64,000 nt of DNA from Microbispora amethystogenes (lineage in GTDB: Bacteria > Actinomycetota > Actinomycetes > Streptosporangiales > Streptosporangiaceae), in assembly GCF_016863015.1 (NCBI RefSeq), contig NZ_BOOB01000039.1, positions 97,372-161,371 on the forward strand. Direction: 5' to 3'. The translations under genes were made by a program, and so were the position numbers. The notes below the pieces were generated by a model, which was given only the letters and a program-made list of their open reading frames with translations, made no database searches and was not told the origin of the DNA. Below, in pieces: positions 41,725-50,364 of the stretch (its first letter is position 1; the number at the start of each line of letters is the position of its first letter).

Positions 41725-42312
41725 TCAGGCGCGGGGGATGGTGATGCCCTCCAGGACCAGTTGGAGGAAGCGCGGGCTGCCGTCCCTGTCGCCGGCCGCC
41801 TGTTCCCGCACCCAGGCGGCGCCGCTGAGGAGGTCGAACAGTTCGTCGGGGGTGAGGTCGGGCCGTACGCTGCCCGCCGCCTGCGCGGCGCGCAGCAGGT
41901 CGGCGCCGCTGCGGTGCATCGCGTTGCACATGGTGTGTGAGGGCGTCCCCTCGTCGTACATGCTCTGCGCGAGGATGCCGACCAGGCCGCGGAAGGTGCT
42001 GAAGTGCGCGACGGCCTCGCGCATCCACGCGGTCAGCGCGTCGAGCGGGTCCGCGGCGCCGGACAGCCGCTCGGCATGGGCGACCAGGTTCTCCAGGCCG
42101 TCCCGGGTCGCGGCCTCGACCAGCGAGGCCCGGGTGGGGAAGTGGCGGTACAACGTGCCGATCGCCACCCCGGCCTGGCTCGCGATGTCCTCCAGGGACG
42201 CGTCGGCCCCGGTGCTCTCGAACGCCTTGCGGGCCGCGGCCAGGATCGCGTCGTAGTTGCGCCGGCCGTCCGCCCGCTTGGGGCGCTGGGCGATGTAGGC
42301 CTTGCCGTCCAT
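41725..42312 (-). CDS. TetR-family repressor of LLM and MFS genes
   Basis: This 195-aa TetR protein has the helix-turn-helix ASLEDIASQAGVAIGTLYRHF and a TetR_C-type domain with VAHFSTFRGLVGILAQSMYDEG. GGAGGTAG precedes the ATG at 42312. Palindromes CTGAGGnnnCCTCAG flank its promoter and the divergent MFS promoter, and occur again before the convergent LLM gene, so one repressor probably controls three promoters. Inducer unknown. Confidence 0.9.
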   Translation of the reverse strand: MDGKAYIAQRPKRADGRRNYDAILAAARKAFESTGADASLEDIASQAGVAIGTLYRHFPTRASLVEAATRDGLENLVAHAERLSGAADPLDALTAWMREAVAHFSTFRGLVGILAQSMYDEGTPSHTMCNAMHRSGADLLRAAQAAGSVRPDLTPDELFDLLSGAAWVREQAAGDRDGSPRFLQLVLEGITIPRA

Positions 42313-42326
42313 CGGCTACCTCCCGC

Positions 42327-42384
42327 TTGACATCCTGAGGGTGCCTCAGGTTAAATGCTCCCGATTAACCTGAGACGACCTCAG
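42327..42384. promoter_or_regulatory. TetR/MFS divergent promoter with two operators
   Basis: TTGACA (42327-42332), 18-bp spacer and TTAAAT (42351-42356) form the MFS promoter, with the perfect palindrome CCTGAGGGTGCCTCAGG (42334-42350) filling the spacer. A second site CTGAGACGACCTCAG is at 42370-42384, 35 bp downstream. Confidence 0.75.
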
Positions 42385-42451
42385 TATAGGTGCGGCCTCG
42401 TATCCGGGTGCGCCTCACCCCTGCCCCCCATCAGCGGACCGTGGAGGTTCC

Positions 42452-43870
42452 ATGGCCACCGGAACGACCCCCGAAAGCGTCTCGGGCGCGCCCCGAGACG
42501 CCCCCGGCCGCGGCTGGGCCCTCGCGCTCGCCGCGATCGTCGGCGCCGAGTTCATGCTCCAGCTCGACGGCACCGTCGTGAACGTCGCGCTGCCCACCCT
42601 GCAGTCCGACCTCCACCTGACGGTGGCCGGGGGATCCTGGGTGCCCAACGGCTTCTTCCTCGCCTTCGGCGGGCTCCTGCTGTTCGCCGGACGCCTCGGA
42701 GACGTGCTGGGCCACCGCCGGGTGTTCCTCGCCGGGATCGGGCTGGTCGTGGTGGCCTCGCTGATCGCCGGGCTCGCGCCGAACCTGGAGGTGCTGCTCG
42801 CCGGCCGGATCCTGCAGGGCGCCGGGGCGGCGATCTGCGGGCCCACCGGACTGGCACTGCTGGCGATCGTGTTCCAGGGGGAGCGGCGGCAACGCGCCTT
42901 CGGGCTCTACTCCACCGTGACCGGGCTCGGCGCCTCCGCCGGCATGGTCCTCGGCGGCCTGCTCACCTGGGCCGGCGACTGGCGCTGGAGTCTGCTGGTC
43001 AACGTGCCGATCGGGCTGGTCCTCGCCGTGGTCGCCGCCCGCGCACTCGGCCTGCGCGACGAGGCGACCCGGTCGCGCTCCCTCGGCCTGCCGAGCGCGC
43101 TGCTGAGCACCGCGACCCTCACCACCGCCGTGTACGGCCTGGTCCACGCGGCGGAGAAGGGCTGGGGCGACCGCTGGACACTCGCCGCGCTCGGCGCGGC
43201 CGTCGTGCTGGCCGTGATCCTGCTGCTGGTGGACCGGCGCGCCGCCGAGCCGCTGCTGCCCCTGGCGGTCCTCGCCGGCCGCGAGCGGGCCGGGGCCTTC
43301 CTCGACCTGGTGCTGCTCGCGGCGGTCCTCACCAGCTTCCTGATCTACCTGGTGCAGTACCTCCAGGGAGTGCTCCACCTCGACGCGCTGCGAAGCGGCC
43401 TGGCCATTCTGCCCTTCGGCCTCGCGCTGCTCGTCAGCACCCAGATCCTCACCTCGTACATCGCCAAGATCGGCCTCAAGACCCGCGCGGTGGCCGGCCT
43501 GGTGGTCGTGCTGGCCGGGGTGGCGTGGCTGACCCGCCTCGACGGTGACAGCACCTATCTCACCGGAGTGCTCCCGGCCCTCGTCGTCATGGGGCTCGGC
43601 GTCGGCGTGGCGATCATCCCGTTCAACATGATCGTGCTCACCACCGCACCGCCCGAGTACGCGGGTGTGACCGCCGGGGTGCTGCAGACGGCGCTCACGA
43701 TCGGCGGATCGCTCGGCCTGGCCGCGATGCTGATCCCGCTCACGCAGGGCTCCGGCGGCCTCGCGGAGACGATCTCGTCGGTCTTCGTGTGGGCGAGCGC
43801 CGCCCTGGTGATCGCGCTGCTCGTCGCGCTCGTCTTCTGGTACCGCCCCGGAGCGCGGGAAACGACCTAG
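42452..43870 (+). CDS. MFS efflux transporter, DHA2 (14-helix) type
   Basis: This 472-aa inner-membrane exporter has the DHA2 start motif LDGTVVNVALPTLQ, motif A GRLGDVLGHRR and motif C GLGASAGMVLGG, and about 14 helices. It should expel a hydrophobic drug or metabolite using the proton gradient. The divergent TetR regulator and operators make induced expression likely. Its TAG stop overlaps that of the converging SWIM gene in the tetranucleotide CTAG (43867-43870), leaving no space for a separate terminator. Confidence 0.93.
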   Translation: MATGTTPESVSGAPRDAPGRGWALALAAIVGAEFMLQLDGTVVNVALPTLQSDLHLTVAGGSWVPNGFFLAFGGLLLFAGRLGDVLGHRRVFLAGIGLVVVASLIAGLAPNLEVLLAGRILQGAGAAICGPTGLALLAIVFQGERRQRAFGLYSTVTGLGASAGMVLGGLLTWAGDWRWSLLVNVPIGLVLAVVAARALGLRDEATRSRSLGLPSALLSTATLTTAVYGLVHAAEKGWGDRWTLAALGAAVVLAVILLLVDRRAAEPLLPLAVLAGRERAGAFLDLVLLAAVLTSFLIYLVQYLQGVLHLDALRSGLAILPFGLALLVSTQILTSYIAKIGLKTRAVAGLVVVLAGVAWLTRLDGDSTYLTGVLPALVVMGLGVGVAIIPFNMIVLTTAPPEYAGVTAGVLQTALTIGGSLGLAAMLIPLTQGSGGLAETISSVFVWASAALVIALLVALVFWYRPGARETT

Positions 43871-45909
43871 TTGAGGTCCAGCGCCACCTCCAGGCGGAGG
43901 TAGGCGTCGATCCAGGCCTGCTCGGCCGTCTCGTCGACGGTGTGGGTCCGCGCCGCCGCGAAGGCCGTGACGGCCTTGGCGACGCGGTGCAGGCCGAGCA
44001 CGGTCAACCGCCGCGCCGCGTCGGCGAGCCGGTCGTCGTACGTCGGCGGCAGGTGGGACAGGCCGTGATGGGCCGCTTCGGCGAGCAGCGCCCGGGCGTC
44101 GATCAGAGCCGCGGTGAGGGGTTCGGGCCGGCCGTCATCGGCGACGGTGAGCCTGCCGCTTCGATCGGGCGGCTGGAGGTCGGGGACGACGACCCGGCCG
44201 CCGGCCGACAGGCCGAGCGGTTCGATGACGACGCCGCCCGCGGTCCGCCCGACCACGCCGCTGACGAAACGCGGTTCGCCCTCCGCACCGAGGAGCGCGG
44301 CGGCCAGCGAGTCGAGGCGTCCGGGAGCGGCGGCGGTGTGGGTGGCCCTGACGGTGGCGGTGTTACCCGCCCGGTCGGCGATGACGGCGTCGAGACGCTG
44401 GTCTCCGGGCGCGTAGCCGACGGACACCACCCGGTCGACGGCGACGACCCGGACCAGTTCCGCCTCCACCCGCGGGCGGACGGGCCGGAGCGGGAGAGCG
44501 TCCAGCTCCCGGCCGAGCGCGGCGAGGTCGGTCACCACCAGGGATGACGGCAGTTCGTCCCAGGCGCCCCGCGACGCGCCGACCGTCGTCTTCGAGATCC
44601 GGCCGGTGGCCAGCCGCACCGTGCGGCTGGCGCTGCGGACGGCCGACTCCGTGACCACGTTGCCGGTGGCCAGGGCCTCCAGTGTGGACGAGGCGATCCG
44701 CCGCCGGGCGAGCGCCGGCCCGTCGTCGTCGCCGTCCCAGTGGCGGCGGAGGACCAGCACCATGGCGCTGTCGCCGTGGGCCAGGTAGACCTCGGCGATC
44801 CGCCGGTCGCCGACGGCGCGGATCCGGCAGCCGAGACCGTCCAGCCGGGCACGGCGCAGCGGGGTCTCGGCGGCCTCGGCGGTGCCGAGCACGCTGCTGC
44901 GCAGGGTGGCCTCCGGCCGCGTCACCGCGCGGTGCCGGGCGTGGAGTTCGGCGAGGTGGCTCGCGAGCAGTTCGGGACGGTAGTGGGAGCTCCGGTCGCG
45001 GTAGGCGGCCAGTTGCCCGGCGAGGTCGGTGACGGCGAGCAGCGGCCAGCGCAGCCCGGCGGTGTCCAGGTGGCGCAGCACGTCGGCGATGGTGGCGTCG
45101 AGGCCCTGACCGAGATGCGCCGCGCCCTCGCGCAGGACCGTGCCGGCCAGGCCCAGGGCACGCTCCAGCCCGGATCCGCCTCCCGGCCCGGGCTCACCGC
45201 CGACGTCGACCCGCACGTCCTGGACGCCGGGGTGCCGCGCGTCGGCGACCCGGAACGCCCACACCGCCAGGGCGATGACGTCGTCGCGGCTGCCGGCGAC
45301 GGCGTCGGTGTGGACGAACCCGAGGTCGCCGGGGACCAGGAAGCGCACGGTCGCGGTGGCCAGTTCGACCTGCGGCACCGGATCGCCGGGGGTCGCGCGG
45401 CGCACCCGCGCGGTGAACCCGGTCCGCTCCGTACGGCGCGCGGCGGCCATCAGCCGGGCGCCGATCCTGGCGGTGAGCTCGTCGTCGGTCACCTGGCCCG
45501 GCGACCAGGGCGGCGCGGGCTCCGCGACACTCTCGGCAGCCACGGGGGCGGCGTCGACGGGCACCCCCCCAGCATCGACGGCCGCCGCGTCAGCGTCGAC
45601 GGGCGCCGCGTCGGCGTCCGTGGGCGTCGGGGCGGCCTCCGCAGGATCCGGGGCGGGCAGGCGCTGGTAGGCGAGGATCACGCCGATGACGTGCCGGCAG
45701 ACGCCGACGGAACCACACGTGCAGCGGCCCGCGTCGAGCCCGCCGGGAGGCAGGGCCGTGGTCACGCCGTCGGGGAAGACGCCGTGCACTGTGCCGTGGT
45801 CGTCGGTCCGCACCTCCGGCGCGGCCTCCTTGCCGGCCCGTTTGACCAGGCCGCGGTTGGTGAGCGCGGCGAGGGAGTCGGTGGTGAGCCCGAGCAGGTC
45901 CGTCCTCAT
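43867..45909 (-). CDS. SWIM zinc-finger protein (YehQ-like), last gene of the cluster
   Basis: This 680-aa protein has a SWIM zinc finger near the N-terminus: Cys63, Cys65, Cys71 and His73 in RCTCGSVGVCRHVIGVILAY. SWIM fingers bind DNA or proteins. After an acidic Asp/Ala repeat linker (about 95-140), a large domain of unknown type follows. Length and layout match E. coli YehQ as I remember it. The ATG at 45909 overlaps the VWA stop (ATGA). It is the last of five tightly coupled genes. Confidence 0.85.
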   Translation of the reverse strand: MRTDLLGLTTDSLAALTNRGLVKRAGKEAAPEVRTDDHGTVHGVFPDGVTTALPPGGLDAGRCTCGSVGVCRHVIGVILAYQRLPAPDPAEAAPTPTDADAAPVDADAAAVDAGGVPVDAAPVAAESVAEPAPPWSPGQVTDDELTARIGARLMAAARRTERTGFTARVRRATPGDPVPQVELATATVRFLVPGDLGFVHTDAVAGSRDDVIALAVWAFRVADARHPGVQDVRVDVGGEPGPGGGSGLERALGLAGTVLREGAAHLGQGLDATIADVLRHLDTAGLRWPLLAVTDLAGQLAAYRDRSSHYRPELLASHLAELHARHRAVTRPEATLRSSVLGTAEAAETPLRRARLDGLGCRIRAVGDRRIAEVYLAHGDSAMVLVLRRHWDGDDDGPALARRRIASSTLEALATGNVVTESAVRSASRTVRLATGRISKTTVGASRGAWDELPSSLVVTDLAALGRELDALPLRPVRPRVEAELVRVVAVDRVVSVGYAPGDQRLDAVIADRAGNTATVRATHTAAAPGRLDSLAAALLGAEGEPRFVSGVVGRTAGGVVIEPLGLSAGGRVVVPDLQPPDRSGRLTVADDGRPEPLTAALIDARALLAEAAHHGLSHLPPTYDDRLADAARRLTVLGLHRVAKAVTAFAAARTHTVDETAEQAWIDAYLRLEVALDLN

Positions 45910-47027
45910 CTGCCCACATGCTCCGCGACGAAGGACGCCAGCTCGCCGGGGGTCATCGCGCCCACGTGGGCTCCGGCGTCGGCGAGGCGCTGTGCCAGCC
46001 CCCGGTCGTAGTCGGGATTGGCCTGCTGGTCGAGGGCGGCCAGGCCCAGCACCTTGCTGCCCTGCGTCACCAGGTCGCGTACGACGCGCACCAGCCGCTG
46101 TGGATCGCCGCCCTCGTAGAAGTCGGAGATCAGCACGACGATCGCCCGGCGCGGCTGGTCCACCAGGCCCGCGCCGTACGCCGCCGCGCGGGCGATGTCG
46201 GTGCCGCCCCCGAGCTGGACCTTCATCAGCAACTCCACTGGATCGTCGACGTCGGAGGTCAGATCCACCACTTCGGTGTCGAAGGCGACCAGGTGGGTGC
46301 GCACGCCGGGCAGGCCCCACAGGCAGGCCGCGGTGACCGCCGAGTGGATCACCGAGTCGACCATCGACCCGGACTGGTCGACGAGCAGGATCACCTGCCA
46401 CTGCTCCAGGTGGCGGCGGGTGCGGGAGAAGAAGTACGGGGTCTCGATCACCACCTTGCCGGTCTCGGGCTGGTAGCGGCCGAGGTTGGCGCGCAGGGTC
46501 CTGACCATGTCGAAGTTGCGGGCCAGCCGCAGCCGGCCGCGCCGTCGCACCTTCGTGCCGGAGAACGCGCTGCGGACCTCGGTGGCGAGCTTCTCCGTCA
46601 GCTGCCGGACGACCTGCTCCACGATCCGCCTGGCCAGCCGCAGCACCTGCGGGTTCATCAGGTGCTTGGTCCGCAGCACCGCCTTGAGCAGCGCGGGATT
46701 GGGCTCGATGCGCGCCAGCACGTCCGGGTCGGTCACCACGTCGTGGATCTCGTACCGCTCGACCGCGTCGCGTTGCAGCCGTTCGACGGTCTCCTTGGGG
46801 AACAGCCGGGCGATGTCGTCGAGCCAGTCGACGGTGGTCAGCACCGACTCGCCCGTCCCGCTCTGCCGCCGCACGCCCCGCCGGCGCAGGTCCTCGTCGC
46901 GGCCGTAGAGCCAGTCCAGGGCCGCGTCGCGAGCGGCGGCCCCCGCGTCGAGCCCCTGCCCGCCGAGGCAGGCGCCGCCCGGCTCGCCGAGCAGCAGACG
47001 CCACCGTTCGAGAGTGGGGTCGGTCAT
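45906..47027 (-). CDS. VWA-domain protein (YehP/CoxE-like)
   Basis: This 373-aa cytosolic protein has a C-terminal von Willebrand A domain with a complete MIDAS: Asp217, Ser219, Ser221 in VDQSGSM, Thr276 in GGGTD and Asp in LISDFYEGG. The N-terminal ~190 residues are helical and basic (TKVRRRGRLRLARN). VWA partners of MoxR ATPases typically act as adaptor and metal-insertion or remodelling subunits. The ATG at 47027 follows CGGAGG, 14 bases past the DUF5682 stop. Confidence 0.92.
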   Translation of the reverse strand: MTDPTLERWRLLLGEPGGACLGGQGLDAGAAARDAALDWLYGRDEDLRRRGVRRQSGTGESVLTTVDWLDDIARLFPKETVERLQRDAVERYEIHDVVTDPDVLARIEPNPALLKAVLRTKHLMNPQVLRLARRIVEQVVRQLTEKLATEVRSAFSGTKVRRRGRLRLARNFDMVRTLRANLGRYQPETGKVVIETPYFFSRTRRHLEQWQVILLVDQSGSMVDSVIHSAVTAACLWGLPGVRTHLVAFDTEVVDLTSDVDDPVELLMKVQLGGGTDIARAAAYGAGLVDQPRRAIVVLISDFYEGGDPQRLVRVVRDLVTQGSKVLGLAALDQQANPDYDRGLAQRLADAGAHVGAMTPGELASFVAEHVGR

Positions 47028-47041
47028 CGAGGCCTCCGAGG

Positions 47042-49285
47042 TCACGGTGTGATCAGTCCCTCCCGGCGCAGCGCCGCCTCGACCCGCTCGTCCAGAGCCC
47101 TCCCGGCGGCCACCAGTTCCGGCGCCGCGTCCAGCCGCATCAGGTCCCACCCCGACGCGCCGCCCGTACGCCGCTCGACCAGGCGGGTGGCGATGAGGTG
47201 CCGTTCGCGGGGCGGGAAGAAGCCGAACGCCTGGCGCAGCGCGGGCAGGGCGACCAGGAAGTCGTGGTCGGTCATCTCTCCGACCAGGTCGTCGAGCAGT
47301 TCCAGCATCCCGGAGGTGTGCAGCACCTCCTCCCGGGCGAGCGCGAACAACCCGGTCAGCCAGTCTCCGGCCGACTCGGGGACGAACGCGCCGCGCACCG
47401 CGCGGGCGGGGTCCGCGGCGGCCGTCCCGCGCAGCGACCAGCCCAGGCCCAGCGCCGCGCCGCGCAGGTCGGGCGGCGCGTCCCGGCAGGCGGCGACCCG
47501 GTCCGCGACGCCCAGCGCCGCGGGCGTGTCCAGTCCGAGCGACGGGCCGGCGTGCCTGAGGGCGTCGCGGACGGCGGTCATCGCGCCGACGCGCCGGAGG
47601 TCGGCCGGTGCGGGTCCGCCGCGCACGCCTTCGGCCAGCCACAGCGCCCGGCGGGTGGCGGCCCGGACGACCGTGCCCACAGTGGCGCCGCCGCTGGTGC
47701 GGAACAGGTCGTCGTGGCGCCACATCGCCAGGGCGACGGCGAGGACGCGGCCCAGCTCTCCCAGGTCGGCCGCCGTCTCGACGGCCCTCGTCAGGTCGTC
47801 GAGCACCTGCCCGGTCAGGTCGCCGACGCCGCACAGCGCCGTGTCGAACAGCACCTCGGCCAGCTCGTCCAGGCCCGCGCCCGGGATCCGCTCGGCGAGG
47901 GCGGCGGCCGCCGCCTCCTGCGGGTCCACGCCGTACCCGCCGGCCTCGATCAGCGCGGGCAGCCGGTCGTCGGCCTCCGTGAGCGTCCATCGTTCGGTCA
48001 GCTCCGCGCCGCCCGCAGGGCGGGGTCCCGAGGTGCGCACCACGCCGGGGATCCGCAGCACCCGCAGCCGGTGCAGCAACCGGCTGCGCTCGCGGCCGGC
48101 GTCCGAGCCGAGGTCGAGCCGTTCCTCCCCCGGATCACCCAGCACCGCGAGAACCGCGTGGACCAGCGGCGGCAGCGGAGTCGAGGGATGCAGGCGCCCC
48201 ATCCGGTCGCCGCTGAGGGCCGCGACCATCTCCACGATCACGGGATGGCTACCGGCCCGCAGCGGGCCGCGCGCCGCCCAGGGCAGCGGGGTCTCGATCG
48301 CCTCGCCGACCAGCGCGCTCGCCAGGCCGTCCAGCACGTCGACCCGGGCCGGATGCGGGTGGCCGCGCAGCAACGCGAGCCCGTCGGCGGTGGCCCGGGC
48401 GGCGATGAGGTCCGCGGTGGACACCGGCTGACGCCGGGCGCGCAGCCGGGCGGTCACCGCCTCGGTGAGCCCGCGGGCGGCCTCGGCGGGACCCGACTCC
48501 CACAGGCGCTGGTAGTAACCCGGCGACGGCATCCCCGACTGGTAGCCGTCGAAGGCGTCCAGCCGCCGGAACGAGTACGGCACCAGGTAGCTGCCGACGA
48601 CCGCCTCCGCCGGTGGCCGCGGCACCTCCGGCCAGTCGTGGTCGCCCTGCCCGGCCAGCCGGACCAGCGCGGGGCGGTGGAAGCCGCCCGTGACCACGAC
48701 CACCGGCCGGTCGCCCGCGTCGGCGACGGCGGCCCGGACCCACCGCGCCATGTACGCCTCGCGGGCCGTGTCGTCCGGACCGGCCGGTGTGTCGCCGCGG
48801 ACCAGGTCGAAGTAGGTCGCCAGCCGTTCGGCCAGCCCGCCGCCCGGTTCGATCTCGAACAGGTGGTCCCACAACGCGTCCACGTTGTCCACATCGAAGG
48901 TGCGGCACAGCCGTCCGGTCACCTCGGTGTAGCGGGCCTCCGCGTCGGCGTAACGGTTGCGGACCCCGGCCAGCGCCGGATGCCAGGCGGGCAGGTCGAT
49001 GAACCGGAGCTCCGCGCCGACGTCCCGGCCCGCGACCAGCGCCGTCCACTCGGGGGAGTAGTCGCACAGCGGGGTCCACGAACCGTGCCGTCGTTCGGAG
49101 TCCCGGTAGCTCGTGTAGACCGCGATCGGCAGCTCGTGCTCCAGCAGGAGCTCGTCCATCCGGTGGTTCATCTCCGCCGGGCCCTCGACCAGCACGTACG
49201 CGGGCCGCAGGGAACGGATGGTGTCGGCGACCAGCCGGGCGCAGGCGGGGCTGTGGTGCCGCACGCCGAGGAACGTGACCGCCAT
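47042..49285 (-). CDS. DUF5682 family protein (YehM-like)
   Basis: This 747-aa cytosolic protein matches DUF5682: it starts TFLGVRHHSPACARLV, then YVLVEGPAEMNHRMDELL, AVYTSYRD and a CDYSPEW motif, followed by a long helical remainder. The early GVRHHSP and VEGP motifs resemble the TraB/PrgY/erythromycin-esterase-like fold (EreA/ChaN), which uses His and Glu in a catalytic or metal site; that link is inference. No biochemical role is known. It starts 2 bases after the AAA stop. Confidence 0.88.
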   Translation of the reverse strand: MAVTFLGVRHHSPACARLVADTIRSLRPAYVLVEGPAEMNHRMDELLLEHELPIAVYTSYRDSERRHGSWTPLCDYSPEWTALVAGRDVGAELRFIDLPAWHPALAGVRNRYADAEARYTEVTGRLCRTFDVDNVDALWDHLFEIEPGGGLAERLATYFDLVRGDTPAGPDDTAREAYMARWVRAAVADAGDRPVVVVTGGFHRPALVRLAGQGDHDWPEVPRPPAEAVVGSYLVPYSFRRLDAFDGYQSGMPSPGYYQRLWESGPAEAARGLTEAVTARLRARRQPVSTADLIAARATADGLALLRGHPHPARVDVLDGLASALVGEAIETPLPWAARGPLRAGSHPVIVEMVAALSGDRMGRLHPSTPLPPLVHAVLAVLGDPGEERLDLGSDAGRERSRLLHRLRVLRIPGVVRTSGPRPAGGAELTERWTLTEADDRLPALIEAGGYGVDPQEAAAAALAERIPGAGLDELAEVLFDTALCGVGDLTGQVLDDLTRAVETAADLGELGRVLAVALAMWRHDDLFRTSGGATVGTVVRAATRRALWLAEGVRGGPAPADLRRVGAMTAVRDALRHAGPSLGLDTPAALGVADRVAACRDAPPDLRGAALGLGWSLRGTAAADPARAVRGAFVPESAGDWLTGLFALAREEVLHTSGMLELLDDLVGEMTDHDFLVALPALRQAFGFFPPRERHLIATRLVERRTGGASGWDLMRLDAAPELVAAGRALDERVEAALRREGLITP

Positions 49286-49287
49286 CG

Positions 49288-50364
49288 TCAGCCCGGCAGA
49301 AGGTGACGGGCCTCGTACACGGCCTTCCACTGTTTGCCCGACCGCCGCTGCTCCAGATATCTGCGGAGTTTCGCCAGGTCCTCCGGGTTGTCCTTGGCCG
49401 CCGTGCCGGCCAGACAGGAGACCAAATCGGCGGCGGTGCCGGGCTCTCCGCGCAGGAACCACCCGCGCAGCCCGACGGCGTGCGCGACCGAGACGGCCTC
49501 GGCGGTGCTCATCACCCCGGACAGCCGGTCGGTGGCGTCGCCGCGCGCGGTCTGCCCGCCGCGCAGCTCCCGGAACGCGGTGACCAGGACCTCCAGCACG
49601 TCGCGCCGTGGCGGCGCGCCGACTCCTGACCGTTTCAGGAGAGCGGTGGCCTCCGCCTCCACCAGCAGCAGTTCGGTGTCGAAGTCGGCGATGGGGAAGA
49701 CCGTCTCGAAGTTGAACCGGCGCTTGAGCGCGGCGCTCATCTCGTTGACGCCGCGGTCGCGGGTGTTGGCGGTGGCGATGACGGTGAACCCCTCCTGGGC
49801 GAACACCATCGCCTCCGGGCCGGTCAGCTCCGGTACCGCGAGCACGCGGTCCGACAGAGGCGACAGCAGGCAGTCCTGCACCTCCAGCGGGCACCGGGTG
49901 ATCTCCTCGAAGCGCACCACCTTGCCCTCGGCCATGCCGCGCAGCAGCGGAGCGGCCACCAGCGACCGGGTGGACGGGCCCTCGGCGACCAGCAGCGCGT
50001 AGTTCCACGAATACTTGATCTGGTCTTCGGTGGTGGCCGCTCCGCCCTGGATGGTGAGCGTCGAGGTTCCGCTCACCGCCGCGGCGAGCAGCTCGGACAG
50101 CAGCGACTTCGCCGTGCCCGGCTCGCCCACCAGCATCAGCCCGCGGTTGGTCGCGAGCGTCACCAGCGATCGGTCGATCAGTGAGGGGTCGCCCACGAAC
50201 TTGCGGCTGACGCCCAGCTTCTCGTCCCCGAGGACGAAGCGCCGGGCGGCCCGCAGGCTCAGCGCCCAGCCGGGCGGCCGGGCGTCGGTGTCGCTGTCCC
50301 GCAGCCTGGCCAGCTCGGCGGCGTAGCGGATCTCGGCCGGGGGCCGCTGTGCGTGCTCGTTCAA
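49288..50364 (-). CDS. MoxR-type AAA+ ATPase (YehL-like)
   Basis: This 358-aa ATPase has Walker A GEPGTAKS (residues 80-87), Walker B VVRFEEIT with Glu153/Glu154, sensor 1 in VIATANTRDRG (Asn200) and an arginine region in ALKRRFNFE. The shape is that of the MoxR/RavA branch, whose members act with VWA proteins as chaperones or metal-insertion motors. The start is a TTG at 50364 that overlaps the DUF4132 stop (TTGA); AGGGAG lies upstream. Confidence 0.92.
   Translation of the reverse strand: MNEHAQRPPAEIRYAAELARLRDSDTDARPPGWALSLRAARRFVLGDEKLGVSRKFVGDPSLIDRSLVTLATNRGLMLVGEPGTAKSLLSELLAAAVSGTSTLTIQGGAATTEDQIKYSWNYALLVAEGPSTRSLVAAPLLRGMAEGKVVRFEEITRCPLEVQDCLLSPLSDRVLAVPELTGPEAMVFAQEGFTVIATANTRDRGVNEMSAALKRRFNFETVFPIADFDTELLLVEAEATALLKRSGVGAPPRRDVLEVLVTAFRELRGGQTARGDATDRLSGVMSTAEAVSVAHAVGLRGWFLRGEPGTAADLVSCLAGTAAKDNPEDLAKLRRYLEQRRSGKQWKAVYEARHLLPG

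Noticed and set aside
43867..50364. AAA plus VWA genes as a magnesium or cobalt chelatase or gas-vesicle set
   Set aside because: No chelatase large subunit or gas-vesicle proteins; partners are DUF4132, DUF5682 and SWIM proteins, which fit the yeh-type set.
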